Assembly (NCBI GenBank): GCA_046349875.1
Contig: JAXMBN010000004.1
Span: 1 to 64,000 of the forward strand
Length of the DNA stretch: 64,000 bases
Source: JAXMBN01 sp046349875
GTDB lineage: Bacteria; Planctomycetota; Planctomycetia; Pirellulales; Pirellulaceae
Direction: 5' to 3'
Shown: positions 29,138 through 38,761 of the stretch, in pieces
How positions within the stretch are numbered: position 1 is the first letter of the stretch
Layout: each line of letters begins with the position of its first letter
Position numbers and translations under genes: made by a program
Notes under the pieces: generated by a model
Told to the model about the DNA's origin: nothing
Seen by the model: the letters and a program-made list of their open reading frames with translations, nothing else
The model's database searches: none

Positions 29138-30295
29138 ATGAAGAAGAGCGTTCTTTGGGCCCGCAAGTCACAGGGCTTTACGCTGGTAGAGTTGTTGGTT
29201 GTGATCGCCATTATTGGCATTTTGGTCGGCTTGCTTTTGCCAGCCGTTCAGCAAGCTCGAGAAGCAGCTCGACGCATGCAGTGCTCGAACAACCTGAAGC
29301 AGATTGGCCTTGCTTTCCATAACTTCGAGTCGGCCTACAAGAAATTTCCTCATAGCGGTCAGTGTGATTCGACGGGCTCTTCGAGCACCACCTACATGAT
29401 CCACTCCGTTCCAACTCAGTTGCTTCCGTACTTGGAACAAGTAGCGGTTTACAACTTGATGGATCACAACGCCGACGCGTTGACTCGTTATAGCGCCACG
29501 CTAACCTCGGGCGTTTGGACGACACCGACCGGAGCCCGACTCCATGCTCAGGCTCGCGGTATTGCTTATGACGACCCGACCTTCCCAAGTGGTCAAGTCG
29601 CAGCCAAGACCAAGATCGCAGCTTTCGTATGCCCTTCCGCTCCTTTGGGAAATGATGGTCGCGATCCGATCGGAAGTTATGGTGGAATCGATTACATGTT
29701 CATCGCATTGACCGACATCGATGAACGACCATCGTCAGCAACCTACCAAATGCGTACTCCAACGTCGAACTTGACCGACTGGCTGACCCAGGTTCAAGCA
29801 GGCATCATGACCTGCGACAAGCGAGGTTTCGGTTCGGTGATCGATGGAACCAGCAATACGCTTCTTTCCATTGAAGATGCGTCCCGAGCTCACCCAACCG
29901 TAGCTCGGTTCGGTGCCTTTTCTTCTCGCCAAGCACCGATGGCAACGCAAGCGGATCCGGTTGCATGGTCCGGTGGCACTTCCGGAGGTCGTCGCGTTTT
30001 CGCGTGGGCGGATCCCGATGCAGCAACCAACGGTATTTCAGGTCCTAGCAATTCGGCTGGAAGCAAGGTTGCCAAGATTAACAACAATGCATCTCCTATG
30101 GGCGGTCCTGCGATTTGCTTGTGGTCGGTGAATAACTGTGGGCCCAACGATGAACCATTTGCATTCCACACTGGTGGTGTGAATGCCGTTCTCGGTGATG
30201 GTTCGGTTCGATTCATTTCGGACAGCATCGACTCGATCACCCTGAAACGTATGGCCGGTGCCGCAGACGGAAATCAGTTTACGTTTGAAAACTAA
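29138..30295 (+). CDS. DUF1559 prepilin-like secreted protein
   Basis: The 385 residues carry a type IV prepilin-like N-terminus: G-F-T-L-V-E-L-L-V-V-I-A-I-I-G after a short basic leader, with cleavage expected after Gly and the conserved Glu at +5. This is followed by the DUF1559 (SBP_bac_10) domain and the C-terminal H-x9-D-G motif (F-H-T-G-G-V-N-A-V-L-G-D-G). AGGAG at 29127-29131 sets the ATG at 29138 rather than the TTG at 29132. Planctomycete genomes hold many copies; the role is thought to be pseudopilin-like at the envelope. A hairpin and a small lipoprotein follow, the usual pairing. Confidence 0.93.
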   Translation: MKKSVLWARKSQGFTLVELLVVIAIIGILVGLLLPAVQQAREAARRMQCSNNLKQIGLAFHNFESAYKKFPHSGQCDSTGSSSTTYMIHSVPTQLLPYLEQVAVYNLMDHNADALTRYSATLTSGVWTTPTGARLHAQARGIAYDDPTFPSGQVAAKTKIAAFVCPSAPLGNDGRDPIGSYGGIDYMFIALTDIDERPSSATYQMRTPTSNLTDWLTQVQAGIMTCDKRGFGSVIDGTSNTLLSIEDASRAHPTVARFGAFSSRQAPMATQADPVAWSGGTSGGRRVFAWADPDAATNGISGPSNSAGSKVAKINNNASPMGGPAICLWSVNNCGPNDEPFAFHTGGVNAVLGDGSVRFISDSIDSITLKRMAGAADGNQFTFEN

Positions 30296-30315
30296 GATGC
30301 GAACATCATTCGCTA

Positions 30316-30343
30316 GAAGCGACGCGGAAAGCCGCGTCGCTTC
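30316..30343 (+). terminator. strong hairpin between DUF1559 gene and lipoprotein gene
   Basis: A perfect 12-bp stem (GAAGCGACGCGG with its complement) has a four-base loop. No T run follows, so it is better read as an attenuator or mRNA-stabilising stem that lets the abundant first gene be expressed more than the second. Confidence 0.6.
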
Positions 30344-30367
30344 GGCCAACCTGAACAAGGAGTCACA

Positions 30368-30727
30368 ATGATAGGCAGAATGCTTTTAACGCTTATGGCA
30401 CTGGTCGCTTTTTCCGGCTGTTCATCGAAGCCTCAACTTCTGAGCGAACCGGTTTCTGTAAAAGGCAAGGTTACGTTGAACGACGGTTCGCCACTGAAGG
30501 GTGCTTCCATCACGTTGCAACCAATGGAGGCGGGTCATCCGATGACCTTCAAAGTTTCCAAGGAAGGCGAGTTCGAAGGGAACCTCGTCCCGGGCAAGTA
30601 CATGTTCTTCATCCCTGATTCACCTGAATCCAATGCGATGAAGAATCTGGATCCCAAAGTTCGGACACCAGCAGTGGAACGATTCGTTCAGGTTCAGCCG
30701 AATGGAGTTCTAGAAATCAAGTTCTAG
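30368..30727 (+). CDS. small lipoprotein with carboxypeptidase-regulatory-like fold
   Basis: The 119 residues carry a lipobox (F-S-G-C) after a short hydrophobic signal. A single beta-sandwich domain begins V-K-G-K-V-T-L-N-D-G-S-P-L-K-G-A, typical of transthyretin/CarboxypepD_reg-like domains that follow DUF1559 genes in planctomycetes. AAGGAG lies just before the ATG. Likely co-transcribed with the prepilin-like gene and anchored in a membrane near it. Confidence 0.85.
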   Translation: MIGRMLLTLMALVAFSGCSSKPQLLSEPVSVKGKVTLNDGSPLKGASITLQPMEAGHPMTFKVSKEGEFEGNLVPGKYMFFIPDSPESNAMKNLDPKVRTPAVERFVQVQPNGVLEIKF

Positions 30728-30755
30728 GCCTAGTCGTGCAATGACGTGGAATGCG

Positions 30756-30785
30756 AAGGGGGAAGCGAAAGCTTTCCCCTTTTTC
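30756..30785 (+). terminator. intrinsic terminator after the lipoprotein gene
   Basis: An 11-bp stem with one mismatch (AAGGGGGAAGC with GCTTTCCCCTT) and a GAAA loop runs into TTTTTC. Ends the DUF1559-lipoprotein transcript. Confidence 0.75.
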
Positions 30786-31012
30786 GTTTTATGCGTCTAA
30801 GTTCGTTCGACACATCGATCGTGCCGCGGTATTCACCGTTGAAAAACTAACCACTTCAAGCTCAGCCTGGTGCGATATTAGCCAGACAAACGTTGAGCTA
30901 GCAAAAGTTATTCACAGGGAGAGAACTTGCGAGCCACCAAACTGTAGGCCCGCGCAGCGACAGATTGTGGTGATAGATGGAGTCTCGTCGATAACCATCG
31001 TCGAGGCTCAAT

Positions 31013-32875
31013 ATGCATCATCACCCCAATTCCAATGCTAGCAAGATCGATAGGCGCGCCGCGATAACTCGCGGTACTGCGGGCTTTGCGATTGCGTCGG
31101 CCAATCTTTTCGGAAGTAGTCAGCAGGCAAACAGTTCGGACATTCGACCACGACCAGGGACGCTCGGTACACGAACGCAAGCGATTCAAGACTACCAAAC
31201 CAGCCTTGCAAAGTTTGGTGGAAGGCTAGCGAGTCCGAGTGACCTTCTTCTTCAGCGAGCTCAGCAGGGTTGTGGCTATGATGTCGTGATCATTGGGAGT
31301 GGTTATGGGGCTAGCATTTGTGCTGCACGATTAGCACAGAAGGCGCGACCTGGGTGCAAGATCGCACTTTTGGAGCGAGGTAAAGAATGGATGCCAGGCA
31401 CCTTTCCCGATCGGTTTCTCGATCTTCGAAAGGAATCACACCATTCGCTTCTTGGGCTTGATAAACGCTCGGTGAAGAATCCCACAGGCTTGCTCAACGT
31501 TCAGCAGGATGAAGACGTGACGGTATTGTCGAGTTGCGGGCTCGGGGGAACATCGTTGATCAACGCCAATGTTGCCATTCGCCCCGACTGCGAGGTCTTT
31601 CACCAACCATCATGGCCAAGCGAACTGAACGATCGTAGCTTCCTCGATCCTTACTTTGACCGCGCTGAATGGGAGCTTGGTGTTCGACGAGAACCGATCG
31701 ACCTTACAGCGAAGATGCGAGCACAGCGTTTAGCGGCGGAACGTTTGGCAGACCAAGGCGCTCATTTTGAGGCGTCTGCATTGACGATCACACGCGGTCC
31801 GCAGACCGGGATGCCGATCCTCAATCGACAAGGAATGATTCAACGAGCCTGCACGAACTGCGGCGATTGCATGACGGGTTGCAACGTAGGTGCGAAGAAT
31901 ACTCTCGCCATGAACTATCTTCCACTCGCGCGGCAATACGGAGTCGAGATGTTCACCGAGATTGAAGTGGACCGCATTGAAAAGTGTGGCGAGTTCTATC
32001 GGGTCCACTTTATTCACCATCGATTCAACGGAGTCAGCTGGGACTCCGTGCGTAGCTCGATCCATTCGCGGTTAGTCATTTTAGGTGCCGGCAGTCTTGG
32101 ATCGACCGAGATCCTACTTCGCTCACAATCCCCATCACTTCAATTGTCTCCACGGCTTGGTTGTGGTTGGAGCGGCAATGGCGACATACTCGGTTACATA
32201 CGGCGCACAGAATTTTGCACCAAGATCGGAGGACTCGGTGCGCAGGATTGTTTTCAAGAGTGGATCGGGCCTACCATTCAATCCAATGTTACTTATCCGA
32301 ACCGGCCCAATCTTTACCACCGAGTCATCGTTCAAGAAGGTGCATCTGCGTCGGCGTACAACCTTTTTAACGTCATTTTTGGAAGAGATCCCGGACTCGA
32401 TCATACTCAGATCGTACTTGTTTCCGGCCATGACGGAGCTCAAGGACGAATTGAACTAGCCGCAGACGGCCGAGCTACCGTTCGATGGCCTGGCCTCAAG
32501 CAACACCCGTATCGCCAACTTGCTACTGCGGAAATCCATCGATTCGCAGCCGCGTTGGGTGGCGAGTACCAGGAACTTGCCGCCTTTCAAGGTCGGGTAG
32601 GAACCGTTCATCCATTGGGAGGTTGCAGCATCGCTAGCTCTCCGGTTTACGGCGTCATCAACAGCAAAGGACAAGTCTTCGATGCTCGGTTAGGCGGCCA
32701 GCTTGACCCGCGTACAGGCACACCACAAACGCATAGCGGCCTTTACGTTGTGGATGCAGCCGCGATTCCTACCGCGCTTGGCGTCAATCCATTCCTCACC
32801 ATTTCCGCGCTTGCAGAGCGTTTCGCCGAATACATCACACTCGAACCCGCCTTCGCCAACCTCTTCTCCCTCTAG
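31013..32875 (+). CDS. exported GMC-type FAD oxidoreductase with Cys cluster
   Basis: The 620 residues have an N-terminal D-R-R-A-A-I-T-R-G twin-arginine-like leader. An FAD dinucleotide fold follows (V-V-I-I-G-S-G-Y-G-A-S-I-C), then the GMC motif S-S-C-G-L-G-G-T-S-L-I-N-A-N. A cysteine cluster C-T-N-C-G-D-C-M-T-G-C-N-V-G-A-K comes next, and the C-terminal GMC region has H-P-L-G-G-C and G-V-N-P-F-L-T-I-S-A-L-A. Closest in layout to cholesterol or long-chain alcohol oxidases. The Cys cluster could bind an iron-sulfur centre (inference). Substrate unknown. Confidence 0.85.
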   Translation: MHHHPNSNASKIDRRAAITRGTAGFAIASANLFGSSQQANSSDIRPRPGTLGTRTQAIQDYQTSLAKFGGRLASPSDLLLQRAQQGCGYDVVIIGSGYGASICAARLAQKARPGCKIALLERGKEWMPGTFPDRFLDLRKESHHSLLGLDKRSVKNPTGLLNVQQDEDVTVLSSCGLGGTSLINANVAIRPDCEVFHQPSWPSELNDRSFLDPYFDRAEWELGVRREPIDLTAKMRAQRLAAERLADQGAHFEASALTITRGPQTGMPILNRQGMIQRACTNCGDCMTGCNVGAKNTLAMNYLPLARQYGVEMFTEIEVDRIEKCGEFYRVHFIHHRFNGVSWDSVRSSIHSRLVILGAGSLGSTEILLRSQSPSLQLSPRLGCGWSGNGDILGYIRRTEFCTKIGGLGAQDCFQEWIGPTIQSNVTYPNRPNLYHRVIVQEGASASAYNLFNVIFGRDPGLDHTQIVLVSGHDGAQGRIELAADGRATVRWPGLKQHPYRQLATAEIHRFAAALGGEYQELAAFQGRVGTVHPLGGCSIASSPVYGVINSKGQVFDARLGGQLDPRTGTPQTHSGLYVVDAAAIPTALGVNPFLTISALAERFAEYITLEPAFANLFSL

Positions 32876-32878
32876 CGC

Positions 32879-32911
32879 GTCAACAATAGGTGCCTGCCAC
32901 CTATTGTTGAC
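32879..32911 (-). repeat. REP-like palindrome (copy 8), longest perfect arms
   Basis: Fourteen-base perfect arms (GTCAACAATAGGTG and its complement) around a five-base loop (CCTGC), beginning three bases after the GMC oxidoreductase stop codon. This is the fullest version of the element and shows that the flanking GTCAAC belongs to the repeat. Confidence 0.92.
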
Positions 32912-32950
32912 ACATCGCCATTTGTAGGGGATCGCATTTTTCCATTTCAA

Positions 32951-32973
32951 CGATAGGTGGATGGCACCTATTG
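32951..32973 (+). repeat. REP-like palindrome (copy 9) with T run
   Basis: Perfect inner arms; a single change (CGATAGG) in the left flank. Followed by TTTTTT, so on the plus strand it has the form of an intrinsic terminator between the oxidoreductase and the desaturase genes. Confidence 0.85.
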
Positions 32974-33125
32974 TTTTTTGAGGAGGAAAGACAGCTATTT
33001 TGGGCGATCTACATGCGGTTGTTTGCGCAGCGTTTACATGGAAATGACACCTGTGGGACAGAGCGATCTTCCAAAATGCGTTAATACTTGAAGTTAGGCT
33101 CTCGACTTCTAGGAATTAACAAACG

Positions 33126-34121
33126 ATGGAAAAACAGCCCTCCCGTACACGACATCATCACGCTGCTCCAACGATGGATCCACCTCAGGCTCCACCCCTT
33201 GGAGATAATTCACCGGTACCAGCGAACGCGCCGCAAGGTGGTAGCAAACCTAAGGCCCAAGAAGAGATTATTCGCGTTAACTGGGCCGCATCGGCATGGC
33301 TTATCGCGGTTCACATTGGAGCACTAGCTTGCCCTTGGACTTTTTCTTGGTCGGGCTTGGCTTTGGTTGTGTTGTTGCACTGGATGACGGGAAGCCTGGG
33401 AATCTGCTTGGGATTCCATCGCTTGCTAACCCACACTGGTCTTGTGGTTCCCAAGTGGTTGTCCCACATTTTTGCATTCATTGGTGCTCTTGCCGGAGAA
33501 GGTGGCCCACTTTCGTGGTGTGCAAACCACCGCAAGCATCATGCTTTCAGTGATCAGGTTGGCGATCCTCACTCTCCAAACGATGGCCCTTGGTGGGCTC
33601 ACATGTTCTGGCTAGCCTTCAGCACCGATGGTGGCGACAGCCAAGCCTATTTCAAGAAATGGGTTCCCGATCTGATGAAAGATCCTTACTTGGTTTTCCT
33701 TGAAAAGGCCTTTTTGCCGATCCACATTGCCTTTGGAGCTGCCGTGACTTTCGCTGGCTACTTGGTTGGCGGATCGACTTTAGCAGTCTCTTGGTTGGTA
33801 TACGCCGTCTGTCTAAGGATGGTCTTGGTTCTTCATACCACATGGTTCGTGAACTCTGCTTCGCACATGTTCGGATATCGCAACTACGAAACACGCGATC
33901 AAAGTCGAAACCTCTGGTGGGTTGCGATCATCGCTTATGGTGAAGGCTGGCACAACAATCACCACGCTCTTCCTCGCCTAGCTCAACACGGACACAAGTG
34001 GTGGGAATTCGACATGACCTATATGGTGATCCGATTCCTTCGCTTGGTCGGCTTGGCCACTGATATCGTCGATCTCAAGAGCATGGACGAAAAGAAACTC
34101 AAGCGCGAACAAGCCGCTTAA
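33126..34121 (+). CDS. acyl-CoA/acyl-lipid delta-9-type fatty acid desaturase
   Basis: The 331 residues have four or more membrane helices and the three histidine boxes of membrane di-iron desaturases: H-R-L-L-T-H, H-R-K-H-H and H-N-N-H-H. It introduces a double bond in fatty acyl chains at the membrane and probably maintains fluidity. A Pro/His-rich N-terminal extension of about 50 residues is unusual. A terminator follows. Confidence 0.92.
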   Translation: MEKQPSRTRHHHAAPTMDPPQAPPLGDNSPVPANAPQGGSKPKAQEEIIRVNWAASAWLIAVHIGALACPWTFSWSGLALVVLLHWMTGSLGICLGFHRLLTHTGLVVPKWLSHIFAFIGALAGEGGPLSWCANHRKHHAFSDQVGDPHSPNDGPWWAHMFWLAFSTDGGDSQAYFKKWVPDLMKDPYLVFLEKAFLPIHIAFGAAVTFAGYLVGGSTLAVSWLVYAVCLRMVLVLHTTWFVNSASHMFGYRNYETRDQSRNLWWVAIIAYGEGWHNNHHALPRLAQHGHKWWEFDMTYMVIRFLRLVGLATDIVDLKSMDEKKLKREQAA

Positions 34122-34149
34122 GTTGCTTTCAACCAAAGCCAATGCTAAT

Positions 34150-34183
34150 AAAAAGGGCCGGTCCAGTGACCGGCCCTTTTTTT
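34150..34183. terminator. intrinsic terminator between desaturase and aceF
   Basis: A 13-bp stem (AAAAGGGCCGGTC and its complement) with a CAGT loop is flanked by A and T runs. It can act for the plus-strand desaturase and the convergent minus-strand aceF. Confidence 0.85.
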
Positions 34184-34250
34184 GTTGCTATTGTTCGAGT
34201 CATCCAACCAAACAATTCAGTCCATGACTCGCTAAGCGTTGATACGATCC

Positions 34251-35648
34251 TTAGATTGCCAAAAGCAATCGGCTAGGAGCTTCCAAATACGCGATCACAT
34301 CATTGAGGAAACGAGCTGCAGTTGCACCATCAACCAAACGGTGATCATAAGCCAAGCTCAATGGCATCATCAGTCGCGGTTTAATGGTGTCATCGTCCAT
34401 GACGACTGGCAATTTCCGTGATCGCCCAACAAGCAGAATGGCGACTTCAGGAACGTTTACAATCGGCGTTGAATAGGTACCACCAATGGCACCCAGATTG
34501 CTAATCGTAAACGTACCGCCTCGCAAATCGGAAACAGCAAAGTCGTTGTTGCGAACACGTCCGGAAAGAGAACTTAATGCTTGGGCAATATCCGGAATAG
34601 GAAGCTTGTCAGCATTTTTCAACACGGGTACGACCAATCCGCGATCCGAATCGACGGCGATACCAATATTGACGTACTCTTTGTAAATGATTTGCTCATT
34701 TTCCAAATCGATCGTTGCATTGATCGCCGGATGATGTCGCAGTGCTGTTGCAACGGCCTTGATAAGAAAAGGCATGGTCGTGAGCTTGATTCCACGAGCC
34801 GCATAGTCATCTTTACTGGTTTGGCGAAACGCTTCCAATTCAGTGACGTCTGCGTCATCGAAGTTCACCACGCGAGGCACGGTCGACCATGACTTGTGCA
34901 TTTGCGCAGCGATAGTCTTTCGAATCTTTGTCAATTTTTCGACGTGTATTGGACCATGTTCATCGTGAAGCGATGGATCGACGCTCGCAGCGGAACTAGC
35001 CGCGGACGCATTCGAAACCGATGGAGCCGCCGTTCGAACCGACTGGCTTGTTTGACGAACTACAGCCAAAACATCTTCACGTGTGATCCGTCCACCTTCG
35101 CCTGTTCCCACGACTCCAGTCAAATCGACGCCAACTTCGCGAGCGAATCGCCGTATTGCCGGACCAGCGGGAATCACATCCGATGCGGTGTCTACGGCTG
35201 TCGCAACGGGTGCCAACACTGGAGGCTGCGCTGCAACAACTGGTGTAGGTGCTGGACGCGGCGCGACCGGAGCGGCCACGACGGGGGCTGCGGCAGCAGG
35301 CTTGGCTTCTACAACGGGCGTCAAAGTGGGAGGCTCTGCTTTCGGAGCTTCTTGTTTGACAGGGGCAGGTGCTGGTGCTGGTGCTGGTGCAGGAACAGCA
35401 GTTGGTGCCGATGAAGGCTCTACAACCACGATCGGTGCACCTACTGCAACAGTTTCGCCTTCCGAGACCACGATCTTGAGGATCTTACCTGCAGTTGGAC
35501 TTGGGACACTAACGGTCGCTTTATCGGTTTCCAACTCAAGCAGGCTTTGGTCTTTGGAAATCGTATCACCTTCCTTGACGAAAATCTCGAGCACATCTCC
35601 CGATGCAACACCTTCGCCTAAAGAGGGCAGTTTGACTTCTATGGACAT
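34251..35648 (-). CDS. aceF: dihydrolipoamide acetyltransferase (E2 of pyruvate dehydrogenase)
   Basis: One N-terminal lipoyl domain (E-T-D-K-A-T-V-S-V-P with the lipoylated Lys), a long Ala/Pro linker, a peripheral-subunit-binding domain (A-I-R-R-F-A-R-E-V-G-V-D-L) and the catalytic acyltransferase domain ending in D-H-R-L-V-D-G-A. Forms the core of the pyruvate dehydrogenase complex. It starts 55 bases after aceE on the same strand. Confidence 0.95.
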   Translation of the reverse strand: MSIEVKLPSLGEGVASGDVLEIFVKEGDTISKDQSLLELETDKATVSVPSPTAGKILKIVVSEGETVAVGAPIVVVEPSSAPTAVPAPAPAPAPAPVKQEAPKAEPPTLTPVVEAKPAAAAPVVAAPVAPRPAPTPVVAAQPPVLAPVATAVDTASDVIPAGPAIRRFAREVGVDLTGVVGTGEGGRITREDVLAVVRQTSQSVRTAAPSVSNASAASSAASVDPSLHDEHGPIHVEKLTKIRKTIAAQMHKSWSTVPRVVNFDDADVTELEAFRQTSKDDYAARGIKLTTMPFLIKAVATALRHHPAINATIDLENEQIIYKEYVNIGIAVDSDRGLVVPVLKNADKLPIPDIAQALSSLSGRVRNNDFAVSDLRGGTFTISNLGAIGGTYSTPIVNVPEVAILLVGRSRKLPVVMDDDTIKPRLMMPLSLAYDHRLVDGATAARFLNDVIAYLEAPSRLLLAI

Positions 35649-35703
35649 TTGCTTTTATCGTTTCCTATGTTCAAGTCAGTTGTGAATGGGTACTGCAACC
35701 CAA

Positions 35704-38436
35704 TTATGCAAAGAGTGGGTTCGGCTTTTCAGGATCATATCCCAAATCGACGATGGCTTTGGCAACATCGGCTTTCGGGACAATACCTTGCTTGCTCAAA
35801 CGATACAAAGAAGCAATGACGACCGAAGCCGCATCCACTTCAAAGTGGCGTCGCAGTACAGGACGGGTTTCACTACGTCCCATGCCATCCGTGCCCAACA
35901 CGTAATAGTCCGTGTGAATGTAAGGTAGCAATTGCTCACCCACTGCACGAACATTGTCGCTCGCAGAAATGATCGGCCCCTTCACTCCCGAAAGGATCGA
36001 TTCAATATAGCTGACCTTTTGCGGCTGATCGGGATGGAGCATATTCCAGCGTTCGCACGTTTGTGCATCACGCCGCAATTGCGTGTAACTGGTCACGCTC
36101 CAAGCATCGCTCGCAATCTTATAGCGATCGGCCAGAATCTCTTGAGCTTCCAGAACGGAACGAAGGATCGCTCCACTTCCAAACAACTGTACGCGACCGA
36201 TTGCACCGTCTGCTTCACGAGACTTGTATTTGTAAATGCCTTTGACGATGCCCTCTTCGACACCTTCAGGCATCACAGGCATGTCATAGTCTTCGTTGTG
36301 AACAGTAATGTAGTAAATCGCCGTTTCATTATCTTGATAGAGTTTGCGCATTCCATCAAAGACAATAACCGCAGTCTCATAAGCCCAAGCCGGGTCATAG
36401 GCTCGCACCGTTGGGAATGCCATTGCATTGAGATGGCTATGACCATCCTGGTGTTGAAGGCCTTCGCCATTGAGCGTCGTCCGTCCAGCCGTGCCACCGA
36501 TCAAGAAACCTTTGGCCCGCATATCCGCAGCGGCCCATACCAGATCTCCAATTCGTTGGAACCCGAACATCGAATAGTAGATATAGAACGGAATCATGTT
36601 GATTCCGTGAGATGAATAAGCAGTGCCAGCTGCATTGAAGCTACTCATCGAGCCGGCTTCGGTGATTCCTTCTTCAAGGATCTGTCCATCCTTGGCCTCT
36701 TTGTAGTAGGCGATTTGATCGGAATCGACAGGCTCATACAGCTGACCAGCGTGCGCATAGATGCCAATTTCTTTGAACATCCCTTCCATACCGAAGGTTC
36801 GCGACTCATCCGGAACGATAGGAACGATGTTCTTACCAATCTTGGGATCCTTCACCAAACGACTCAACAGCCGCACAAATCCATTGGTAGTGCTGATCGT
36901 CTTACCTTCGATCTGAGTGCTCATGAACTTGCGATAGTCTTCGAGCGTTGGAACATCGAGCTTGGGATGCGTCGTTGGACGACTTGGTACCGAACCACCC
37001 AATGCCGCGCGACGTTCCTTCAGATACTTGATCTCGATGCTAGTCTCGGGCGGCTTGTAAAACGGCGCATTACCCACTTCTTCATCCGAGATGGGAATGC
37101 CAAACCGGCTACGGAATTCCAGAAGCTCTTTCTCGTTCATCTTCTTCTGGTTGTGAGCAACATTACGGCCTTCACCAGCTTCGCCCAATCCATATCCCTT
37201 AATGGTCTTCGCCAGGATGACCGTCGGTGCGCCGCGATGCTCTACGGCAGCTTTGTAAGCAGCGTAAACTTTTTCGGGATCGTGGCCTCCACGTCGCATC
37301 TTCTGCAATTTTTCATCCGAATAATTTGCAATCATCGAGGCCAATTCGGGATACTTGCCAAAGAAATGATCGCGAATGTACGAACCGGGCATACCCGTGT
37401 ACTTCTGGTATTGGCCATCAACGACTTCGGTCATTCGTTGCGCAAGTAATCCGGACTCATCCTTCTCGAGCAATGGGTCCCAATCTCCACCCCAAACAAC
37501 TTTGATCACATTCCAACCGGCACCACCGAAGATGGCTTCCAATTCTTGAATGATCTTACCATTGCCACGGACCGGACCATCCAAGCGTTGCAAATTGCAA
37601 TTGATGACGAAAATGAGGTTATCGAGCTTTTCTCGCGATGCCAACGTGATGGCACCTAGGGTTTCAGGCTCGTCGCACTCTCCATCACCCAAAAACGCCC
37701 AGACTTTTTGTCCAGCTGTGTCCTTGAGACCACGGTCCTTCAGATATTCGTTGAAGCGAGCTTGATAGATAGCCATGATAGGACCGAGTCCCATCGACAC
37801 CGTTGGATATTCCCAGAAGTTGGGCATCAACCATGGGTGCGGATAGCTACTGAGCCCTCCACCAGGCTGGAGCTCGCGACGGAAGTTTTCCAAATTCTCT
37901 TCCGTAATGCGACCTTCTAAGAATGCTCGCGAATACATGCCAGGCGATGCGTGGCCTTGGAAATAAATGATATCGCCACTGTATCCGTCTTCGCCGCGAC
38001 CACGGAAAAAGTGATTGAATCCAACTTCGTATAGCGTTGCACTGCTAGCAAAAGTGCTTATGTGCCCGCCGATCGTGTTGTCGGTCTTCTTATTACCACG
38101 AACGACCATCGCCATGGCGTTCCAGCGTATGATACTCTTGATCCGCCGTTCGATTTCGCGGTTTCCAGGGTAAGGTGGCTGCTTGGAAACAGGAATCGTG
38201 TTGACGTACGGTGTCGTCGTTTCAATCGGGATTTCAACGCCATCCCGGCGAGCACGATTCTCGAGTGCTTTTACCAGGTACCGAACGCGCTCAGGCCCTT
38301 TGCTCTTATAAACGTAATCGAGTGAACCTAGCCACTCACTCGTCTCCGCCGGATCCACATCGATGGGTGCTTCCACTTGTCCCGATGCTGCTAGCACTGC
38401 AGGATCGACCTCACCAAGTGTCTTTGCGTCAGCCAT
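35704..38436 (-). CDS. aceE: pyruvate dehydrogenase E1 component (homodimeric type)
   Basis: About 910 residues, the size of the single-chain bacterial E1. Contains the ThDP motif (G-D-G-E-C-D-E-P-E ... N-L-I-F-V-I-N-C-N) and typical AceE segments (H-A-S-P-G-M-Y-S-R-A-F-L-E-G-R; Q-H-Q-D-G-H-S-H). It decarboxylates pyruvate and acetylates the lipoyl arms of AceF. The frame extends to a TTG at 38448, but the ATG at 38436 (M-A-D-A-K) has GAGG upstream. Forms an aceE-aceF operon; E3 is encoded 20 kb away. Confidence 0.96.
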   Translation of the reverse strand: MADAKTLGEVDPAVLAASGQVEAPIDVDPAETSEWLGSLDYVYKSKGPERVRYLVKALENRARRDGVEIPIETTTPYVNTIPVSKQPPYPGNREIERRIKSIIRWNAMAMVVRGNKKTDNTIGGHISTFASSATLYEVGFNHFFRGRGEDGYSGDIIYFQGHASPGMYSRAFLEGRITEENLENFRRELQPGGGLSSYPHPWLMPNFWEYPTVSMGLGPIMAIYQARFNEYLKDRGLKDTAGQKVWAFLGDGECDEPETLGAITLASREKLDNLIFVINCNLQRLDGPVRGNGKIIQELEAIFGGAGWNVIKVVWGGDWDPLLEKDESGLLAQRMTEVVDGQYQKYTGMPGSYIRDHFFGKYPELASMIANYSDEKLQKMRRGGHDPEKVYAAYKAAVEHRGAPTVILAKTIKGYGLGEAGEGRNVAHNQKKMNEKELLEFRSRFGIPISDEEVGNAPFYKPPETSIEIKYLKERRAALGGSVPSRPTTHPKLDVPTLEDYRKFMSTQIEGKTISTTNGFVRLLSRLVKDPKIGKNIVPIVPDESRTFGMEGMFKEIGIYAHAGQLYEPVDSDQIAYYKEAKDGQILEEGITEAGSMSSFNAAGTAYSSHGINMIPFYIYYSMFGFQRIGDLVWAAADMRAKGFLIGGTAGRTTLNGEGLQHQDGHSHLNAMAFPTVRAYDPAWAYETAVIVFDGMRKLYQDNETAIYYITVHNEDYDMPVMPEGVEEGIVKGIYKYKSREADGAIGRVQLFGSGAILRSVLEAQEILADRYKIASDAWSVTSYTQLRRDAQTCERWNMLHPDQPQKVSYIESILSGVKGPIISASDNVRAVGEQLLPYIHTDYYVLGTDGMGRSETRPVLRRHFEVDAASVVIASLYRLSKQGIVPKADVAKAIVDLGYDPEKPNPLFA

Positions 38437-38660
38437 TGAATACCTCAACCGAGATGTCGCTTCGTTCAGGGCAGCTCAAACCGCCCATCTCTTCTAGCCA
38501 AGTTTAACCAAAACTCAAACCTTGCATTCTCGCTGAATCCTTTGACTACGTAAAGGACAACTTCTGCAACACGCCCCCGCACCATTAGCTCCACTAATGC
38601 CAATTGGCGATCAATTCGCCCAATACCCCTACCTTGCGCGGTATTGTGCGTGGGAATCAA

Positions 38661-38683
38661 CAATAGTTGGCTGGCACCTATTG
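38661..38683 (+). repeat. REP-like palindrome (copy 10), first of a double module
   Basis: Consensus apart from one base (TAGTTGG). Preceded by TCAA. The next copy starts about 37 bases later in the same orientation, an arrangement repeated inside the PSCyt1 gene. Confidence 0.88.
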
Positions 38684-38698
38684 GCTCGGGAAGTCAAG

Positions 38699-38720
38699 GA
38701 TAGGTGGCTGGCACCTATTG
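38699..38720 (+). repeat. REP-like palindrome (copy 11), second of a double module
   Basis: Perfect inner arms, preceded by GTCAAG and followed by TTTT. Direct repeat of copy 10. Confidence 0.88.
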
Positions 38721-38727
38721 TTTTGGT

Positions 38728-38761
38728 GGCAGGCATCTTTGGTTGGCAGGCATCTTTGGTT
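38728..38761 (+). repeat. 17-base direct tandem repeat, two units
   Basis: GGCAGGCATCTTTGGTT occurs twice in a row directly after the double palindrome. It shares the GGCA..C motif with the palindrome right arm and may be a decayed derivative. Confidence 0.7.
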
